From contig NZ_CP163444.1 in assembly GCF_041053105.1 (NCBI RefSeq), positions 4,774,001 through 4,838,000 on the forward strand: a DNA stretch of 64,000 nucleotides, read 5' to 3'. The position numbers were made by a program, and so were the translations under genes. This document shows, piece after piece, positions 61,273 to 64,000 of the stretch; position 1 is the stretch's first letter, and each line of letters begins with the position of its first letter. The notes beneath the pieces are model-generated. The model was not told where the DNA came from, ran no database searches, and saw only the letters and a program-made list of their open reading frames with translations. The stretch comes from Streptomyces sp. R44 (GTDB lineage: Bacteria > Actinomycetota > Actinomycetes > Streptomycetales > Streptomycetaceae).

Positions 61273-61428
61273 ATGTCGACCCTCATGAAGAACCGCCCCT
61301 GCGCGAAGGTCTGCGACTCCGGTCTGCCCGGATCGGTGGAGCTGGTGCTCCTCCGCCAGCTGCTCGGCCTCTGTCTCCGGCTGAGTCTCACGCTGTCCGC
61401 CGACTGCCCTTCACGCAAGGGCGGTTGA
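61273..61428 (+). CDS. Possible small Cys-containing ORF, 51 aa
   Basis: Reads MSTLMKNRPCAKVCDSG, then a hydrophobic middle (VELVLLRQLLGLCLRLSLTL) and DCPSRKGG; four Cys in all. It starts just after a CsoR-like operator, but GGCAGG directly abuts the ATG, so the ribosome binding site is poor. A long-range inverted repeat (61291-61309 with 61408-61426, 17 of 19 bases matching) encloses most of it, so this may instead be a structured RNA or just intergenic DNA. Confidence 0.35.
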   Translation: MSTLMKNRPCAKVCDSGLPGSVELVLLRQLLGLCLRLSLTLSADCPSRKGG

Positions 61429-61444
61429 CATCGGTTGTACTCCG

Positions 61445-61726
61445 TCACGTCCGGATCAGCCGGGCGATGGCCTTCGACGCCTCACCCACCTTCACCTTCG
61501 CCTGGTCCCCGCCCTGGGCGATGGCCTCCGTGACGCAGCAGCTGAGGTGCTCGTCCAGGAGGGCCACCGCGCAGGACTGGAGGGCCGCGTTGATGGCGGA
61601 GACCTGGGTGAGGACGTCGATGCAGTACACGTCCTCGTCGACCATCCGCTGCACGCCCCTGACCTGGCCCTCGATGCGCCTCAGGCGTCTGATGATGTCT
61701 TCCTTGTGCTGTCCGTAACCGGCCAC
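61445..61726 (-). CDS. csoR: Copper-sensing repressor CsoR, 93 aa
   Basis: A DUF156 four-helix protein with the Cu(I) ligands Cys35 (VYCIDVLTQ), His60 and Cys64 (DEHLSCC), i.e. the Cys-His-Cys set of CsoR. RRLRRIEGQVRGVQRM is the family N-terminal helix. It binds GC-tract palindromes and derepresses copper genes when Cu(I) binds. It is 35 bases after the copA gene on the same strand and probably cotranscribed with it. Confidence 0.93.
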   Translation of the reverse strand: MAGYGQHKEDIIRRLRRIEGQVRGVQRMVDEDVYCIDVLTQVSAINAALQSCAVALLDEHLSCCVTEAIAQGGDQAKVKVGEASKAIARLIRT

Positions 61727-61761
61727 GACGGGCTCCTCGGAGTTCGGTGATTCACAGGGGG

Positions 61762-64000
61762 TCAGCGGTCGGCGGCCTGGAAGCCCCGCAGACGGAGGCT
61801 GTTGCCGACCACGAAGACCGAGGAGAAGGCCATGGCCGCGCCCGCGATCATCGGGTTGAGCAGTCCGGCCGCGGCGAGCGGCAGGGCGGCCACGTTGTAG
61901 GCGAAGGCCCAGAAGAGGTTCGAGCGGATGGTGCCGAGGGTCTTGCGGGAGAGCCGGATCGCGTCGGCCGCGGCCCGCAGGTCGCCCCGTACCAGGGTCA
62001 GGTCGCCGGCCTCGATCGCGGCGTCCGTACCGGTGCCCATCGCCAGACCCAGGTCGGCCTGGGCGAGCGCGGCGGCGTCGTTCACGCCGTCGCCGACCAT
62101 GGCGACCGAACGCCCCTCGCCCTGAAGGCGCTTGACCACGTCGACCTTGTCCTGCGGCATGACCTCCGCGATGACCTCGTCGATGCCGACCTCGGCGGCG
62201 ACGGACTCGGCGACCGCCTTGTTGTCACCGGTCAGCAGGATCGGCGTGAGACCGAGGGCGCGCAGCCGCCTGATGGCCTCGGCGCTGGTCTCCTTGACGG
62301 CGTCCGCGACCTCCAGGACCGCGCGCGCCTTGCCGTCCCAGGCGACCGCGATGGCCGTCTTGCCGGCCTGCTCGGCCTCGTCCTTCGCCGCCTTGAGCCC
62401 GGCCGGGAGGGTCATGGCCCACTCTTCGAGCAGCTTCTCGCGGCCGACGAGGACGGCGTGGCCCTCGACGACGCCCTGGACACCGAGGCCGGGGACGTTC
62501 GCGAAGTCCTCGGGGGTGGGCAGGGTGCCGACCTTGGCGGCGGCGCCGGTGGCGACGGCCTGGGCGATCGGGTGCTCGGAGGAGTGCTCCAGGGCGCCGG
62601 CGAGGCGCAGGACGTCGGTCTCGTCGGCGCCCTCGGCGGTGTGGACCTTGATGAGGGTCATCCGGCCGGTGGTGACGGTGCCGGTCTTGTCGAGGACGAT
62701 CGTGTCGACCTTGCGGGTGGTCTCCAGGACCTCGGGCCCCTTGATGAGGATGCCGAGCTGGGCGCCGCGGCCGGTGCCGACCATGAGGGCGGTCGGGGTG
62801 GCCAGGCCGAGGGCGCAGGGGCAGGCGATGATCAGGACGGCGACGGCGGCGGTGAAGGCGGCGGTGAGGCCCTGCCCCGTGCCGAGCCAGAAGCCGAGGG
62901 TGCCGAGCGCGAGGGCGATGACGATCGGCACGAAGACGGCCGAGATCTTGTCGGCGAGGCGCTGGGCGGCGGCCTTGCCGTTCTGGGCGTCCTCGACGAG
63001 CTTGGCCATGCGGGCGAGCTGGGTGTCGGAGCCGACGCGGGTGGCCTCGACGACGAGACGGCCGCCGGCGTTCAGGGTGGCGCCGGTGACGGCGTCGCCG
63101 ACGGAGACCTCGACGGGCACGGACTCACCGGTGAGCATGGAGGCGTCGACGGCGGAGGAGCCCTCGACGACGGTGCCGTCGGTGGCGATCTTCTCGCCGG
63201 GGCGGACCAGGAAGCGGTCCCCGACCTGGAGTTCGGCGGTCGGTACGGTGACCTCGCGGCCGTTCTTGAGGACGGTCACCTCCTTGGCGCCCAGCTGCAT
63301 CAGCGCCTTGAGCGCGGCGCCCGCCTTGCGCTTCGAGCGGGCCTCGAAGTACCGGCCGGCCAGGATGAAGGCGGTGACGCCGGCCGCGGCCTCCAGGTAG
63401 ATGTTCCCGGCGCCGTCGGTGCGGGCGATCGTGAACTCGAAGGGGTGCGTCATCCCCGGCGTACCGGCGGTCCCGAAGAACAGCGCCCACAGCGACCAGA
63501 GGAACGCGGCGATCGTGCCGACCGAGATCAGCGTGTCCATGGTGGCCGCGCCGTGCCGGGCGTTGGTCCAGGCGGCCTTGTGGAAGGGCCAGGCGGCGTA
63601 GACGACGACCGGCGCGGCGAGCGTGAGGCTCAGCCACTGCCAGTACTCGATCTGCAGCGCCGGGACCATCGCCATCGCGATGACGGGCACGGCGAGCGAG
63701 ACGGCGGTGATCAGCCGCTGCCTGAGGGGCCGCAGCTCCTCGTCGGCCTTCTCCTCGTCGGTGGGGCCGTCGGTGTCGCCGCCGGCCGCGGGTCGCTCGG
63801 GCCGGGGCTCCTGGGCGGTGTATCCGGTGGCCTCGACGGTGGCGATCAGGTCGGCGACGTCGATGTCGGCGTCGAAGGTGACCTTCGCCTTCTCGGTGGC
63901 GTAGTTGACGGTGGCCTCGACCCCGTCCATGCGGTTGAGCTTCTTCTCGATGCGGGCCGCGCACGAGGCGCAGGTCATGCCGCCGATGGCGAGCTCGACC
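61762..64000 (-). CDS. copA: Copper-transporting P-type ATPase, truncated at the window edge (N-terminus missing)
   Basis: P1B-type ATPase. The N-terminal heavy-metal domain is visible from its CxxC ([15 protein letters not shown]), followed by membrane segments, [10 protein letters not shown] (Cu-binding CPC), [10 protein letters not shown] (phosphorylated Asp), a HP motif in [11 protein letters not shown], and [12 protein letters not shown]. The reading frame stays open through position 64000 (VELAIGGM), so the true start lies outside the window. It exports Cu(I). csoR follows on the same strand. Confidence 0.93.
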   Translation of the reverse strand, partial: VELAIGGMTCASCAARIEKKLNRMDGVEATVNYATEKAKVTFDADIDVADLIATVEATGYTAQEPRPERPAAGGDTDGPTDEEKADEELRPLRQRLITAVSLAVPVIAMAMVPALQIEYWQWLSLTLAAPVVVYAAWPFHKAAWTNARHGAATMDTLISVGTIAAFLWSLWALFFGTAGTPGMTHPFEFTIARTDGAGNIYLEAAAGVTAFILAGRYFEARSKRKAGAALKALMQLGAKEVTVLKNGREVTVPTAELQVGDRFLVRPGEKIATDGTVVEGSSAVDASMLTGESVPVEVSVGDAVTGATLNAGGRLVVEATRVGSDTQLARMAKLVEDAQNGKAAAQRLADKISAVFVPIVIALALGTLGFWLGTGQGLTAAFTAAVAVLIIACPCALGLATPTALMVGTGRGAQLGILIKGPEVLETTRKVDTIVLDKTGTVTTGRMTLIKVHTAEGADETDVLRLAGALEHSSEHPIAQAVATGAAAKVGTLPTPEDFANVPGLGVQGVVEGHAVLVGREKLLEEWAMTLPAGLKAAKDEAEQAGKTAIAVAWDGKARAVLEVADAVKETSAEAIRRLRALGLTPILLTGDNKAVAESVAAEVGIDEVIAEVMPQDKVDVVKRLQGEGRSVAMVGDGVNDAAALAQADLGLAMGTGTDAAIEAGDLTLVRGDLRAAADAIRLSRKTLGTIRSNLFWAFAYNVAALPLAAAGLLNPMIAGAAMAFSSVFVVGNSLRLRGFQAADR

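Overview
The window is high-GC actinobacterial DNA, almost certainly from a Streptomyces. The signs are G/C-rich third codon positions, frequent GTG starts, 4-base ATGA/GTGA gene overlaps, rare TTA codons confined to regulators and one carrier-protein-activating enzyme, mycothiol-type enzymes, and families typical of the genus (SARP-type BTAD regulator, DUF4031, DrrAB exporter, chitinase with a CBM5/12). No rRNA, tRNA or CRISPR array was seen. Most of the window is accessory, with three specialised-metabolite-like loci separated by ordinary genes.

Region A (0.7-6.6 kb): a minus-strand gene set made of a subtilase fused to a PatA/PatG-type C-terminal domain (the cyanobactin maturation protease family), four small ORFs with good ribosome binding sites (60, 66, 66 and 78 aa, the two 66-mers being paralogues), and a hemopexin-repeat protein with a zinc-peptidase-like tail. 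A SARP-like regulator with a TTA codon diverges from it. This looks like an undescribed RiPP-type or secreted-peptide locus: no recognisable ring-forming enzyme is present.

Region B (9.4-33.4 kb): an efflux pump preceded by two CsoR-like palindromes and a transsulfuration-family PLP enzyme, then a terminator, a strong promoter and one long plus-strand operon. The operon encodes a MaoC-like dehydratase, two methyltransferases, an AurF-like diiron oxygenase, an amino acid:carrier-protein ligase (a seryl-tRNA-synthetase relative), an AcpS-type phosphopantetheinyl transferase, a carrier protein, and a complete SAM-regeneration set (MetK, adenosine kinase, MetH, MetF, AhcY). Beyond a repeat element lies an indigoidine-synthetase-like NRPS (A with inserted oxidase, T, TE). 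The layout predicts carrier-bound amino-acid oxidation and heavy methylation; the product is unknown. A divergent regulator and a DUF4097 protein plus ABC exporter follow.

Region C (33.4-47 kb): mixed genes, including an aspartate racemase, a ~1-kb inverted repeat, LysE and amino-acid permeases, a TetR-controlled pirin/MFS/FMN-reductase/MBL stress module with repeated operators, a nonapeptide-repeat protein, a chitinase with chitin-type direct repeats in its promoter, and a WXG/ESX-like protein.

Region D (47-59.8 kb): a second cryptic cluster with a PIG-L deacetylase, AsnB-type amidotransferase, PrpF/DapF-fold isomerase, an SDR with an altered active site, a methionyl-tRNA-synthetase paralogue lacking KMSKS, an MshA-like glycosyltransferase whose start codon lies in a perfect 21-bp inverted repeat, a small exported peptide, two paralogous TTA-containing LuxR-type regulators, a Fur-family regulator, a methyltransferase and a GNAT. 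The combination of glycosyltransferase, deacetylase, class I aaRS-like ligase and acetyltransferase parallels mycothiol assembly (MshA/B/C/D).

Region E (59.9-64 kb): a BlaI/M56 sensor pair, a CsoR-like operator, csoR and a copper P-type ATPase that runs off the window edge.
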